In this document: positions 26,721-35,540 of the stretch, piece by piece | How the letters are laid out: the number at the start of each line of letters is the position of its first letter | How positions within the stretch are numbered: position 1 is the first letter of the stretch | Assembly: GCF_025725665.1 (NCBI RefSeq) | Contig: NZ_CP107009.1 | Coordinates: forward strand, 2,294,001-2,358,000 | DNA from: Halomonas sp. LR3S48 | GTDB lineage: Bacteria; Pseudomonadota; Gammaproteobacteria; Pseudomonadales; Halomonadaceae | Direction: 5' to 3' | DNA length: 64,000 bases | Translations under genes and position numbers: made by a program | The notes under the pieces: model-generated | What the model saw: only the letters and a program-made list of their open reading frames with translations | Database searches by the model: none | What the model was told of the DNA's origin: nothing

Positions 26721-28025
26721 CTAGCGGGTCATGGTCTGCGGCAGGTAGAGCGCGATCTCGGGGAACAGGTGCATCAGCGCGATCGCGACCAGCATCAACA
26801 GGAAGAAGGGCAGCGTGGCCTTGGTGATGGTCACGATGTCCTTCCCCGTCAGACCCTGTATCACGAACAGGTTGAAGCCCACCGGCGGCGTGATCTGCGA
26901 CATCTCCACCACGATCACCAGGTAGATGCCGAACCAGATCAGGTCGAAGCCGGCGGCGCTCACCAGCGGCATGATGATGGCCGTCACCAGCAGGATCAGC
27001 GAAATACCGTCGAGAAAGCAGCCCATCACCAGCAGCAGCAGGGTCAACGCCACCAGCAGCATTGTCGGCGATAGCCCCATCTCGCCGATGGCGCGAGCGA
27101 GCTGCATCGGCACCTGGGTAAAGCCCATGGCCGAGGTCAGGAACGAGGCGCCGGCAATTATGAAGGCGATCATGCAGGCAGTGCGGATGGCGGCAAACAG
27201 CGATTCGCGGAACACGGTAAGGCCGAAACTGCCGTTCCAGCGGGCGATCACCATCGATAGCACCACCCCGACGGCGGCCGCTTCGGTGGGCGATGCCAGC
27301 CCGCCGTAGATCGACACGATGATGCCGCCGATCAGCAGCAGAATGGGCACGAGTTCCAGTGTCTGGCGCAGCTTCTTGGCCAGCGGCAGGCCGGATTCGT
27401 CCTGGCCGGTGAGGCCACGGCGATTGCCCCTGAGCAGCGACCAGGCAATGAGATAGGTCATGAAGAGGGCCAGAATCATCAGCCCCGGGCCGATGCCGGC
27501 CATGAACAGCCGCGAGATCGACTGCTCGGTGACCACACCATAGACGATCAGCACGATGGAGGGCGGGATCAGCAGGCCCAGCGTGGAGGCGCTGGCCAGG
27601 GTGCCGATGGCCATGTTGCTGTCGTAGCCGCGACGCTCCAGCTCCGGCAGGGTCATCTTGCCCACCGTGGCGCAGGTGGCCGCCGAGGAGCCGCACACGG
27701 CGGCAAACATGCCGCTGCCGAGGATATTGGTGTGCAGCAGGCGGCCGGGAAGGCGATTGAGCCAGGGTGACAGGCCGCGGAACATGTTGTCGGCCAGGCC
27801 CGAGCGGAACAGGATCTCGCCCATCCAGATGAACATCGGCAGGGCGGTCAGGTCCCAGCCGTAGCTGGCGCCCCAGAAGTCGGAGGCGAGAATTGGACCC
27901 GGATCGAAAGCGCTGAAGAAGGTCAGCACGACCCAGGCGGTACCGATCAGCGCGAAGGCGATCCATACGCCGCTGCCAAGCAGAATTGCCAGCGCGGCGA
28001 TGGTAGCCAGACTGAGTGTCAGCAC
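26721..28025 (-). CDS. dctM: TRAP transporter large permease subunit (DctM-type)
   Basis: Ion-driven membrane subunit of a tripartite carboxylate importer. The 434 residues contain about twelve hydrophobic segments. Family marks include GSGVWIAFALIG near the N-terminus, the helical hairpin region CGSSAATCATVGKMTLPEL and LASASTLGLLIPPS. Length is typical (about 430). It is the last gene of the VOC-lysR-dctP-dctQ-dctM series, 31 nt after dctQ. Its stop abuts the kinase gene stop on the opposite strand. Confidence 0.95.
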   Translation of the reverse strand: MLTLSLATIAALAILLGSGVWIAFALIGTAWVVLTFFSAFDPGPILASDFWGASYGWDLTALPMFIWMGEILFRSGLADNMFRGLSPWLNRLPGRLLHTNILGSGMFAAVCGSSAATCATVGKMTLPELERRGYDSNMAIGTLASASTLGLLIPPSIVLIVYGVVTEQSISRLFMAGIGPGLMILALFMTYLIAWSLLRGNRRGLTGQDESGLPLAKKLRQTLELVPILLLIGGIIVSIYGGLASPTEAAAVGVVLSMVIARWNGSFGLTVFRESLFAAIRTACMIAFIIAGASFLTSAMGFTQVPMQLARAIGEMGLSPTMLLVALTLLLLVMGCFLDGISLILLVTAIIMPLVSAAGFDLIWFGIYLVIVVEMSQITPPVGFNLFVIQGLTGKDIVTITKATLPFFLLMLVAIALMHLFPEIALYLPQTMTR

Positions 28026-28056
28026 GTCATGCTACTCCGTGTGATTGAGGCGAGCC

Positions 28057-28620
28057 TCATTGAATGTCGCTGTCATCGGTAGCGGTCGTTTCACGGAAGC
28101 TGTCCGGTTCACGAATGGCGATCCGCAGCGTTATCACCAGGGCTTCCACCAGTGCCAGACACAGCAGGACCACGCCGGCGATCAGCACCGCTTGGGGAAT
28201 CCATAGCGGAATCGACAGGAAGCCCGAGGAAACGTCCTTGAACTCGAGGCTCTCACGAGCGAGCTCCACCAGCTCGTAGCCGAGCAGCAAACTGATGGCC
28301 AGTGCCACGAGCAGGCAGAAGACTTCGAACCAGGCGCGCAGCGCCGACGGCAGCCGGGAGATCAGCAGCGTGACACGGATATGCGCATGGTGGACGAAGG
28401 TGTAGGCAAGCCCGAGGAAGGTGGCTCCCACCAGCAGGTAGGAGGCGACCTCCGACAGGCCGGTTATACCGAAACCGAGGCGACGCATGCCGACCAGCAC
28501 GAGCAGGGCATCGACCAGGCGAAAGGTGACCTGCAGGGCAACCAGGGCGCAGATCGTCACCATGCAGGCGGCCGCGCCCCAGGCACCCAGGCGGTAAAGT
28601 ACGTTGAACTTGAAAGTCAT
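28057..28620 (-). CDS. dctQ: TRAP transporter small permease subunit (DctQ-type)
   Basis: Four-helix small membrane subunit that pairs with DctM. I chose the ATG at 28620 (MTFKFNVLYRLGAW), giving 187 residues, the family norm. Four hydrophobic segments are visible (about 11-33, 51-75, 90-115 and 135-160), with HHAHIRVTLL between helices 2 and 3, a usual DctQ feature. It lies 67 nt after dctP and 31 nt before dctM. Confidence 0.93.
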   Translation of the reverse strand: MTFKFNVLYRLGAWGAAACMVTICALVALQVTFRLVDALLVLVGMRRLGFGITGLSEVASYLLVGATFLGLAYTFVHHAHIRVTLLISRLPSALRAWFEVFCLLVALAISLLLGYELVELARESLEFKDVSSGFLSIPLWIPQAVLIAGVVLLCLALVEALVITLRIAIREPDSFRETTATDDSDIQ

Positions 28621-28687
28621 GGCTGTGTCTCGAGGCGAACTGGGAAAGACGTGGCGGCGATCCGCCACGCCTTGTCTCTTGCAGGAA

Positions 28688-29671
28688 TCAGTTGCCGCGC
28701 TGCTGCTGGTACTCCTCGAGTACCTGCATGGATTGCTCGCCGGCGCGCTCCTGCCATGAGGAGAACAGCTGGTTGCCCGCTTCCTGCAGGGCGGCGGCGA
28801 CTTCCTCGTTAGGCTTGGAGACCGTGATGCCGTTCTCCTGAAGTTTCTCGAGACTGGCCTGGCTGTCGTCACGACTCATCTGCCAGCCACGCTCCTCAGC
28901 CCGTGCGGCCGCTTCCAGCAGCGCTTCCTGGGTCGCTTCGTCGAGGCGGTCGAAGGCACGCTGGTTGATGAAGACGATATTCTTCGGCAGCCACAGGTTG
29001 GCGTCGGTGTAGTGGGAGACATAGTCCCACGCCGTCATCGAGTTGCCGGTGGAGCTCGAAGTGATCATGGCGTCCACCCGGCCGGTGCTGAAGGCAGTGG
29101 GGATGTCCGACTCCTCGGTCTCGGTAGGGCTGCCGCCCAAGTAGTCGACGAAACGCTGAGTGTTGATGTTCGGGGCACGTACCCGGAGCCCTTTAAACTG
29201 CTCGGGGTCGTTCAGCTCGAAGTCGGTATAGATGCCCTGGGCCGGCCAGGCGACAGCGTAGAGCGGCATCATGCCCTGATTGGCGAACAGCTCACTGATC
29301 AGCGGCTTGGTGGTCTGCCACAGCTGGTAGGCTTCTTCGTAGCTGCCCGCCACGCCGGGCAGGGTATCTACCTCGAAGATCGGGTCCTCGTTGGAAAGGG
29401 TGGAAAGAAAGACTTCGCCGGCCTCGATCGTGCCGCGGCGCACCGAGGGTTTGATCTCGCCGTGCGCCACCAGCGAGCCGCCGCTGTGGACGTTGATGGT
29501 CAGTTCGCCTCCGGTGGCTTCCGCGACATCCTCGGCGAACTGCTTCGCGTTCTTGGTGTGGAAGCTGGCATCGCCATAGGGGGTCGCCATGGTCCATTCG
29601 GCGGCCGAGGCCGCGACGGAAAGGCTGCAGGCGGTCGCCAGCAGCAGGGAGCGAGGCAGTATCTTGTTCAT
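28688..29671 (-). CDS. dctP: TRAP solute-binding protein (DctP-type)
   Basis: Periplasmic receptor of the TRAP system, 327 residues from the ATG at 29671 after AGAGAA. The signal peptide (about 1-24) ends ASA-AEW. The mature part begins WTMATPYGDASFHTKNAKQF and contains the region GLRVRAPNINTQRFVDYLGG with the conserved arginine that binds the substrate carboxylate. This implies an organic acid ligand. It is 35 nt downstream of the lysR gene, and pxpABC on the other arm makes 5-oxoproline or a similar lactam acid a reasonable guess. Confidence 0.93.
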   Translation of the reverse strand: MNKILPRSLLLATACSLSVAASAAEWTMATPYGDASFHTKNAKQFAEDVAEATGGELTINVHSGGSLVAHGEIKPSVRRGTIEAGEVFLSTLSNEDPIFEVDTLPGVAGSYEEAYQLWQTTKPLISELFANQGMMPLYAVAWPAQGIYTDFELNDPEQFKGLRVRAPNINTQRFVDYLGGSPTETEESDIPTAFSTGRVDAMITSSSTGNSMTAWDYVSHYTDANLWLPKNIVFINQRAFDRLDEATQEALLEAAARAEERGWQMSRDDSQASLEKLQENGITVSKPNEEVAAALQEAGNQLFSSWQERAGEQSMQVLEEYQQQRGN

Positions 29672-29706
29672 CACGTTCTCTCTTGTTGGTTTTCTACGGG
29701 TTTCGT

Positions 29707-30684
29707 TCATGTTGCCAGCGGGTGTGTCGTGGGACGTTCTGGCCGCACCCAACGGCCGGGAAAATCGCTTTGCGCCATGTCGTCGCGGCGCGAGCTTGCG
29801 TAGCGTTCGGCGCACTCCTGGGCCAGAAGTCCAACGCTGCGACAGAAGCGTGGGTGGCTGGCCGGGCGCCATATCACGTCGTAGTGCATGTCGGGCAGCG
29901 CACACGGCAGCTCCAACCGGTACAGCTTGCCGCTACGCCATTCGTCCAGCACCGTGGCGACGGGCAGGGCGCCGATGCCAAGCCCCTCCATGGTCATGCG
30001 CACGATGGTCATCAGGGTACTCACGCTGTGAATGCGCGGTTGTTCCAGCCCCTGCCGGGCCAGGTACTCGATCAGTTCCTCATAGGGCCGCGCCTTCTTG
30101 CCGAAGGAGATGAACGGCAACCCGACCAGCCAGCTGTCGGGACCGGCAGTCAGCATCTCGACATGATCCGGTGAGACGAACATACCCATCTCGTAGGGGC
30201 TGAGCGATACCTGGTCGACGCGCTCCGGGTCGAGATAACCGTTCATGGCCAGCAGGATGTCGAGATCGTTACCGGCCAGCCGCTGGTTGAGCGCCGGGGA
30301 ATAGTCGACGCTCAGCTCGATGGTGAGCCGCGGATAGCGCTGCGTCAGGCCGCGCATGAAATCGGGCAGCCAGCTATGGGCGATGGTCTCGATGGCGCCC
30401 AGGCGCAGGGGGGCGGAGTAGGTTTCCTCGTCGTCGAAGAGTCTCAGCGCTTCGTCGCGTTGATGCAGCAGCTGCTCCGCGTGTACGAAGAATTCGCGCC
30501 CGCGCATGGTGGGTTGGATGGGCCTGGCCGAGCGCTCCAGCAGGACCTCTCCGACGCTGCCCTCCAGGCGCGAGATGCGCTCCGAGATCGAGGGTTGCGT
30601 CAGGTGCAGGCGTTCCGCCGCCTTGCGGAAGGAGCCCAGCCTGACCGCCCAGACGAATGCTTCCAGCTCCTTGAAATCAAGCAT
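29707..30684 (-). CDS. LysR-family transcriptional regulator
   Basis: DNA-binding regulator, 325 residues. The N-terminal winged HTH (about 1-60; FKELEAFVWAVRLGSFRKAAERL) is followed by a periplasmic-binding-like effector domain. It sits inside the operon, between the VOC gene (11-nt gap) and dctP (35-nt gap), instead of being divergent as is common for LysR. It probably controls this operon and the divergent pxpABC; the 218-nt divergent region is the obvious target. The effector may be the transported acid. Confidence 0.92.
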   Translation of the reverse strand: MLDFKELEAFVWAVRLGSFRKAAERLHLTQPSISERISRLEGSVGEVLLERSARPIQPTMRGREFFVHAEQLLHQRDEALRLFDDEETYSAPLRLGAIETIAHSWLPDFMRGLTQRYPRLTIELSVDYSPALNQRLAGNDLDILLAMNGYLDPERVDQVSLSPYEMGMFVSPDHVEMLTAGPDSWLVGLPFISFGKKARPYEELIEYLARQGLEQPRIHSVSTLMTIVRMTMEGLGIGALPVATVLDEWRSGKLYRLELPCALPDMHYDVIWRPASHPRFCRSVGLLAQECAERYASSRRDDMAQSDFPGRWVRPERPTTHPLAT

Positions 30685-30695
30685 GACGGAGCCCG

Positions 30696-31133
30696 TCAGG
30701 CCTTCTTGAACAGCTGTTCTTCGCGGTTCTTGAATGCCTTGAATTCCAGGGCATTACCGGAAGGATCGTAAAAGAACATGGTGGCCTGTTCGCCGGCTTC
30801 GCCCTTGAAGCGGATATAGGGCTCGATCTCGAACTCCACGCCGTGATCCCGCAGCTTCTGGGCCAGGTTTTCCCAGGCCTCCATTTCCAGCACCACACCG
30901 AAATGCGGCACCGGCACTCCGTGACCATCGACAGGGTTCTTGTGGCTGGAAACCGGATTGTCCTTCAAGGCCGGGTTGAGATGACAGACGAACTGATGTC
31001 CGAAGAGATCGAAGTCCACCCAACTGCTCGATGAACGCCCTTCGGGGCAGCCGAGGAAGTCGCCGTAGAAGCGGCGCGCCTCTTCGATGTCGTGTACCTG
31101 GATGGCCAGGTGAAAAGGATCTTTGACCGCCAT
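30696..31133 (-). CDS. VOC-superfamily (glyoxalase/dioxygenase-like) protein
   Basis: Small metal-dependent enzyme of 145 residues with two beta-alpha-beta-beta-beta modules. Likely metal ligands are H8 (FHLAIQV), H77 (PHFGVVLEM) and E130 (ALEFKAF), the His-His-Glu set of the superfamily. The start ATG follows AGGAGTTTCCCTC. The motif [14 protein letters not shown] is typical of glyoxalase-like members. The reaction is unknown. First gene of the minus-strand arm; context suggests a step in catabolism of the TRAP substrate. Confidence 0.85.
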   Translation of the reverse strand: MAVKDPFHLAIQVHDIEEARRFYGDFLGCPEGRSSSSWVDFDLFGHQFVCHLNPALKDNPVSSHKNPVDGHGVPVPHFGVVLEMEAWENLAQKLRDHGVEFEIEPYIRFKGEAGEQATMFFYDPSGNALEFKAFKNREEQLFKKA

Positions 31134-31179
31134 GAGGGAAACTCCTTTTGTTGACGTTATATGGCCTCGATTCCTTTCA

Positions 31180-31208
31180 TTGATAATCCGTGAAAGGAGC
31201 GAGGTCAA
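31180..31208 (-). promoter_or_regulatory. Predicted promoter of the VOC-lysR-TRAP operon
   Basis: On the minus strand TTGACC (31203-31208), a 17-nt spacer and TATCAA (31180-31185). It would start transcription about 40 nt before the VOC gene. Confidence 0.55.
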
Positions 31209-31245
31209 CCGTTTTTCCACCAAATAACAATACGATAGAAGATGC

Positions 31246-31260
31246 CGATACGGAGTATCG
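31246..31260. promoter_or_regulatory. Palindrome in the divergent VOC/pxpA control region
   Basis: CGATAC-GGA-GTATCG is a perfect 6-3-6 inverted repeat between the two predicted divergent promoters, 38 nt from the inner end of the minus -35 and 11 nt from the plus -35. An ACGATA copy 14 nt upstream repeats one arm. Candidate site for the LysR or the nearby GntR protein. Confidence 0.5.
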
Positions 31261-31270
31261 TGAAAAACGA

Positions 31271-31300
31271 TTGGCAATGAAAAATGGCACTTCATATAGT
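31271..31300 (+). promoter_or_regulatory. Predicted promoter of pxpABC
   Basis: TTGGCA (31271-31276), an 18-nt spacer and TATAGT (31295-31300). The surrounding stretch 31200-31330 is clearly richer in A and T than its neighbours, as expected for a regulatory region. Confidence 0.6.
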
Positions 31301-31351
31301 GGAATACGCTACAAGAATAGACGTTTGACACCGCTTGACACAGGAGTCGTC

Positions 31352-32104
31352 ATGGCCGTTCCCTTGCTCAACTGCGACATGGGCGAAAGCTTCGGCAACT
31401 ATTCGCTGGGGCTCGACAGCGAGGTCATGCCCCATGTCGATTGCGCCAATATTGCCTGCGGATTTCACGCCTCGGACCCTCATGTGATGCGCCGCACGGT
31501 ACGGCTTGCGGTGGAGCATGGAGTGAGGGTGGGGGCGCATCCGGCCTATCCCGACCTGATGGGATTCGGCCGTCGCTCCATGGCTTGCTCCGCCGAGGAG
31601 GTCGAAGACTTGGTGCTGTACCAGGTTGGGGCGCTGGCCGGCATCTGCCAGGCAGAAGGCACCACTGTCAGCTATGTCAAGCCTCATGGTGCGCTGTACA
31701 ACGACATGGCGCGCGATCCCGAGCTGCTGCGTGCCGTCATGCGGGCGGTGCGCAGCTACGATCCGAACCTGCCGCTGATGCTGATGGCCACGGCGGACCC
31801 TGATCCCAGCCAGCGTCTGGCGGAGGAAGAGGGTATCGCCATCTGGTTCGAGACCTTTGCCGATCGCGCCTATGATGCCCGTGGCCATCTCGTCTCCCGC
31901 CGCCTGCCGGGAGCAGTGCACCACGACCAGGCAACCATCGTCGCCCAAGCCGTCAGCCTGGCCCGCGGCGAGCCGCTCGAGGCCGCCGACGGAACGCTTC
32001 TGCAACTGCCCTGTGACACGCTCTGCGTTCACGGCGACAATCCCGAATCGGTGGCAGCGGTACGGGCGATTCGCGAGGCCTTCGAGGCGTTGAAGACGAC
32101 GTGA
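31352..32104 (+). CDS. pxpA: 5-oxoprolinase subunit A (LamB/YcsF family)
   Basis: Part of the ATP-dependent 5-oxoprolinase that opens pyroglutamate to glutamate. The 250 residues from the ATG after CAGGAGTC match the family (244 in E. coli). Signature segments are [13 protein letters not shown] at the N-terminus, [13 protein letters not shown] and [11 protein letters not shown]. An upstream extension of the frame lies in the promoter region and was excluded. The pxpB start overlaps the stop. Confidence 0.95.
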   Translation: MAVPLLNCDMGESFGNYSLGLDSEVMPHVDCANIACGFHASDPHVMRRTVRLAVEHGVRVGAHPAYPDLMGFGRRSMACSAEEVEDLVLYQVGALAGICQAEGTTVSYVKPHGALYNDMARDPELLRAVMRAVRSYDPNLPLMLMATADPDPSQRLAEEEGIAIWFETFADRAYDARGHLVSRRLPGAVHHDQATIVAQAVSLARGEPLEAADGTLLQLPCDTLCVHGDNPESVAAVRAIREAFEALKTT

Positions 32105-32811
32105 TGATCCGGCCGCGCATTGAACTGGCCTCCATGGACGTGCTCATGGTGCGCCTGTTCGACACCATCGACGAGGGGAACATGCCCTGGATCCTCGCTG
32201 CCGATCGGGCGCTTCGCGAGGCGTTTGGGCAGTTGCTGATCGACCTCGTGCCTTCCTATACCACGCTGATGCTGCACTACGACTGCCTGTGCCTGACGCA
32301 TTGTGAGGCGCTGCAGCGCATCGAGCGCGCGCTAGAACGGCTCGAGCCGGCCGGCGCCGAACTCGGGCAGTGCCACGAAATCCCGGTCTGGTATGACCCG
32401 AGTGTCGGCCCGGAGCTTGCGCGCGTGGCCGAACGGGCGGGGCTCACCACTGACGAGGTCGTGCGGCGTCACTGCGGTCGCGACTATCACGTCTTCGCTC
32501 TTGGCTTCGTCCCGGGTTACGGCTTCATGGGGTTGGTGGAAGAGGCATTGGCTACGCCGCGCCTGGATACCCCGCGTCGCAAGGTGCCTGCCGGCAGCGT
32601 CGCCATCGCTGAACGGCAGACTGCCATCTACCCACTGCCTTCGCCGGGTGGTTGGAACATTCTGGGCCGCACCGCCGTGCCGCTGTTCGAACATGCTCGC
32701 CGCGGCGAGCCACTGCTGTTGCCGGGTGACCGGGTACGCTTTGCGGCGATTTCCCGTGACGAGTTCGAGCGGCAGGGCGGCGATACCACACCGTTGGAGA
32801 GCGTTTCATGA
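32104..32811 (+). CDS. pxpB: 5-oxoprolinase subunit B (KipI-like)
   Basis: Subunit that with PxpC forms the part related to urea amidolyase domains. The 235 residues include FALGFVPGYGFMG (usually GFxPGFxFxG), RLDTPRRKVPAGSVAIA and PGGWNILGRT. I chose the ATG at 32104, overlapping the pxpA stop by one base; a GTG three bases earlier is possible. It overlaps pxpC by 4 nt. The residue pattern is standard apart from Y for F in the first motif. Confidence 0.94.
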   Translation: MIRPRIELASMDVLMVRLFDTIDEGNMPWILAADRALREAFGQLLIDLVPSYTTLMLHYDCLCLTHCEALQRIERALERLEPAGAELGQCHEIPVWYDPSVGPELARVAERAGLTTDEVVRRHCGRDYHVFALGFVPGYGFMGLVEEALATPRLDTPRRKVPAGSVAIAERQTAIYPLPSPGGWNILGRTAVPLFEHARRGEPLLLPGDRVRFAAISRDEFERQGGDTTPLESVS

Positions 32812-33755
32812 AGCGTGACGTGCTTCACGCCCTGCGCGTCGTTCAGGCGGGCCCGTTGGCGCTGGTCGTGGACGGCGGGCGTTTCGGTGTGCGTCACCTG
32901 GGCGTGACCCAGGGCGGTGCCGCCGACTGGGTCTCTTTCCATTGGGCCAACTGGTTGTTGGGCAATGCGCTGGACGCCGCGGCACTTGAGATCGTGATCG
33001 GCGGCGGCCTGACGCTGGAGGCGGAGCAGGACGCTACCTTGGCTCTGGTGGGAGCGGACCTCGAGGCCCATCTCGACGAGCGCCCGCTCGCACCCGGCGC
33101 AATTTTTCGCATCGGCGCCGGGCAGCGCCTGACCTTTCGCCAGCCGCGTCAGGGCCTGCGGGCCTATCTGGCCGTGCCAGGCGGATTCGATGCACCGGTA
33201 GTGCTGGGCAGTCGCAGCGCCACACCGCGGGAGCAACTGGGCGGGCACTTGGGAGATGGCAGTGCGTTGAGAAGCGGAAATCGGCTCGAATGGAGCGGGC
33301 AGCAGACGCCGGAACGTAGACTGCCGTTCGAGCCGGCCCAAGGAATGACGCTTCGAGGCAATCGGCTGGCGCTGGTACCCGGCTCCCAGTTCGGCCATTT
33401 CACCGGCGTCAGCCTCTACCGTGCCTTCAATGCGCCATGGCGTATCGACGACCGCGCCGATCGCATGGGGATCAGGCTGCGCGGGCCCGAACTGCACTGC
33501 CGGCTGGGCAGCATGATCTCGGAGGGAATTCCTCTCGGGGCGGTACAGGTGCCCCCGGATGGGCAGCCCATCGTGCTGCTCAACGACCGTCAGACCATCG
33601 GTGGCTATCCGCGCCTGGGGGCGCTGACTCCGCTGGCAGCCGCTCGCCTGGCGCAGTGCCTGCCCGGTGAGGAAGTGAGGTTGGTGGCGACGTCCCGCGA
33701 GCGGGCGCTGGCGGCCCACCGAGTTTGCCTGGACGAGTTCCGCCGAAACGGATGA
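32808..33755 (+). CDS. pxpC: 5-oxoprolinase subunit C (KipA-like, biotin-dependent carboxylase-type fold)
   Basis: Third 5-oxoprolinase subunit, 315 residues (310 in E. coli). It shows GGRFGVRHLGVTQGGAADW near the N-terminus, RAYLAVPGGFDAPVVLGSRS and the late GAVQVPPDGQPIVLLNDRQT, all family hallmarks. Translationally coupled to pxpB (ATGA). The stop abuts that of the convergent ribbon-helix-helix gene. The three-gene set is complete and undamaged. Confidence 0.95.
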   Translation: MKRDVLHALRVVQAGPLALVVDGGRFGVRHLGVTQGGAADWVSFHWANWLLGNALDAAALEIVIGGGLTLEAEQDATLALVGADLEAHLDERPLAPGAIFRIGAGQRLTFRQPRQGLRAYLAVPGGFDAPVVLGSRSATPREQLGGHLGDGSALRSGNRLEWSGQQTPERRLPFEPAQGMTLRGNRLALVPGSQFGHFTGVSLYRAFNAPWRIDDRADRMGIRLRGPELHCRLGSMISEGIPLGAVQVPPDGQPIVLLNDRQTIGGYPRLGALTPLAAARLAQCLPGEEVRLVATSRERALAAHRVCLDEFRRNG

Positions 33756-33977
33756 TCAGGCGCCCAGCCCGCTCTCGCGCAGCAACTGGTCGAGGGCGGG
33801 GCGATTGCTTGGCAGGGGAGAACTGACGGCCTCCTCCAGCAGAAACTGGGTTTCCAGGTCATGCATGCCGACGGCAAGGCAGCTCTCGATCAACTCCCCC
33901 TTGCTCTTGCCGGTACGCTGAGCAAGTCTCTCGAGGCGGGATTCGATATCGCGGGAAAACCGCAGCAGATGTGGCAT
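33756..33977 (-). CDS. Small ribbon-helix-helix (CopG-type) protein
   Basis: Protein of 73 residues. The N-terminal part (LLRFSRDIESRLERLAQRTGKSKGELIESCLAVGMHD) fits a ribbon-helix-helix DNA-binding fold with the usual basic helix 1 and short turn. The C-terminal 35 residues are acidic and hydrophobic, like an antitoxin tail. No toxin-sized partner is present on either side: pxpC lies downstream on the opposite strand and a GntR gene upstream. It could be a stand-alone regulator or an orphan antitoxin. Confidence 0.7.
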   Translation of the reverse strand: MPHLLRFSRDIESRLERLAQRTGKSKGELIESCLAVGMHDLETQFLLEEAVSSPLPSNRPALDQLLRESGLGA

Positions 33978-34124
33978 GTCACCCTCCCTTGGCCCTGCGT
34001 CAACCGGGCCGGCTCTTCTGGTTTACTCTCAACATAAGCCGTTGCGTTCGGCCTGTCATCTCCCATTCTGGGGGCCGTGCATGACAGGATGGTGACGGAA
34101 GGCAGGGCCGCCAGGTCGTGCGCT

Positions 34125-34814
34125 TCAGGCCAGGCCGCGGCGGGTCATGACTTGGGTGATGATGGGAACAGGGGTCATCAGGTGCTCGCGCATCATGTCG
34201 GCGGCGCGTGTGGCCTGGCGTTCGAGTATCACCTCGACCAAGGCGGCATGCTCCTGGCGCTTGCGCTCCAGCGCCTCCTCGGAGAACACCGTCTCGCGTA
34301 GCCACAGGTGACGGTAGCGCTCGACCTGATCGAACAGGCTGTCACGCACCTGCAGCAGGTGGGGCGAGCGGCAGCCGCTGACGATCGCCGTATGAAAGGC
34401 CTTGTGCCGAGCATCCCAGACATCCAGCAGCTCGTCGGGGGAGTTCACTTCCATGACCTTGGACAGGGTGTGTGCCTTGGCCAGGATGTTGGCCTCCCAG
34501 CCGTCGTCGCCGCGCTCGATGGCGAGCTTGAGCATCAGCCCTTCGAGCTGGGCACGTGCATCGTAGAGGTCATTGAGTTCGGCCAGCGACATGGAGGCGA
34601 CCCGATAGCCTCGCTGGCTGATGGCCACGACCAGGCGTTCGGCGACGAGCTGGGAGAGGGCTTCACGCAGTGGGCCGATACCCAGCCCGTAGCGCTCCTT
34701 TAGCCGACTCATCAGCAGCTTCTCGCCGGGCTGGAACACGCCGCGAATAATATCGTGCTTGAGCCAACTGTAGGCACTGATACCAAGATTCTGGCGTGGC
34801 GTATCCATCGTCAT
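34125..34814 (-). CDS. GntR-family regulator with FCD effector domain
   Basis: DNA-binding regulator, 229 residues. A winged HTH (about 8-70; SAYSWLKHDIIRGVFQPGEKLLM) is followed by an all-helical FCD domain (about 80-215), whose ligand pocket usually holds a metal and a carboxylate. I chose the ATG at 34814 (MTMDTPRQ), 10 nt after GGAAC; further upstream starts lack a ribosome-binding site. It stands alone between the pxp cluster and the MCE operon. Control of the nearby carboxylate uptake and pxp genes is possible. Confidence 0.9.
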   Translation of the reverse strand: MTMDTPRQNLGISAYSWLKHDIIRGVFQPGEKLLMSRLKERYGLGIGPLREALSQLVAERLVVAISQRGYRVASMSLAELNDLYDARAQLEGLMLKLAIERGDDGWEANILAKAHTLSKVMEVNSPDELLDVWDARHKAFHTAIVSGCRSPHLLQVRDSLFDQVERYRHLWLRETVFSEEALERKRQEHAALVEVILERQATRAADMMREHLMTPVPIITQVMTRRGLA

Positions 34815-34925
34815 TGTCGCTGTTCCGTTGTATTTGCCGAGCATGATAACCAATCGCTACCGTTGCGGGTAACCGTTCGGCATTCATGCCAAGCCTTTGT
34901 ATTCCTGCGGTTGGTCTGGCTGAGC

Positions 34926-35540
34926 TCAGCGCCGGTCAATCTGCGCTGCGGTCCAGTCGACCAGTTCGCGTGCCAGTCTGTCCGCCGCCATGCCGAAGGC
35001 CTCGACGACATTGGGGATGGCTTCGCTCTCCACCCTCTGTTGCTGGACGAAGCGCTGGCTGGCCACGAGTCGTTGTGAGCGGGTGTCGATCAACTTGGCG
35101 TCGAGGCGCAATGTTGCCACGGGCAGGCCGTCGATGTACTCGCTGTGGAAGGTACGGAGGTCGCTGAGCAGCTCCACATCGGCGGAGACCGCGCTGTCGT
35201 CATGCACCAGGCGCGTGATGCGCCCATCGTCCTGAAAGGCATCGAGCAGGCGATTGCGGATCAATTGCGGCATGCCGTCGGCCCAGCGCGCGCCTTCGTA
35301 AGCCCGGGGCTGGTTGGGCAACGGCACGACAAGGATCCGTGAACCATCGAGCAGGCCGCTGGCACGCGGCGTTGCCAGGCGCAGGGTCGCTTCGATTCGC
35401 TGCTCCGTATGGCGGGAGAGATCGAGGCTATGAGCCGGGAGTTCATACAGAGTGACCGGAGTCCGCTCCGGCACCAGATTGCAGCCGGCCAGCGACAGGA
35501 CGACTGCCATCACAACGGGCAGGGACGAACGATACGTCAC
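34926..35540 (-). CDS. PqiC-like ABC-transport auxiliary lipoprotein of an MCE system
   Basis: Outer-membrane-facing lipoprotein of the ABC_trans_aux (formerly DUF330) family. The 204 residues begin with a lipoprotein signal peptide, lipobox LAGC (17-20, lipidated C20). The segment VTLYELPAHS and the LLDGSRILVVPLPNQPRAYEGARWA region are typical of PqiC-like proteins. It is the last gene of the four-gene MCE operon and overlaps the MCE gene by 4 nt. It probably receives or positions lipid at the outer membrane side. Confidence 0.85.
   Translation of the reverse strand: MTYRSSLPVVMAVVLSLAGCNLVPERTPVTLYELPAHSLDLSRHTEQRIEATLRLATPRASGLLDGSRILVVPLPNQPRAYEGARWADGMPQLIRNRLLDAFQDDGRITRLVHDDSAVSADVELLSDLRTFHSEYIDGLPVATLRLDAKLIDTRSQRLVASQRFVQQQRVESEAIPNVVEAFGMAADRLARELVDWTAAQIDRR

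Noticed and set aside
33756..33977. A toxin-antitoxin pair
   Set aside because: Only the ribbon-helix-helix half exists; no second small gene lies within the flanking sequence on either strand.
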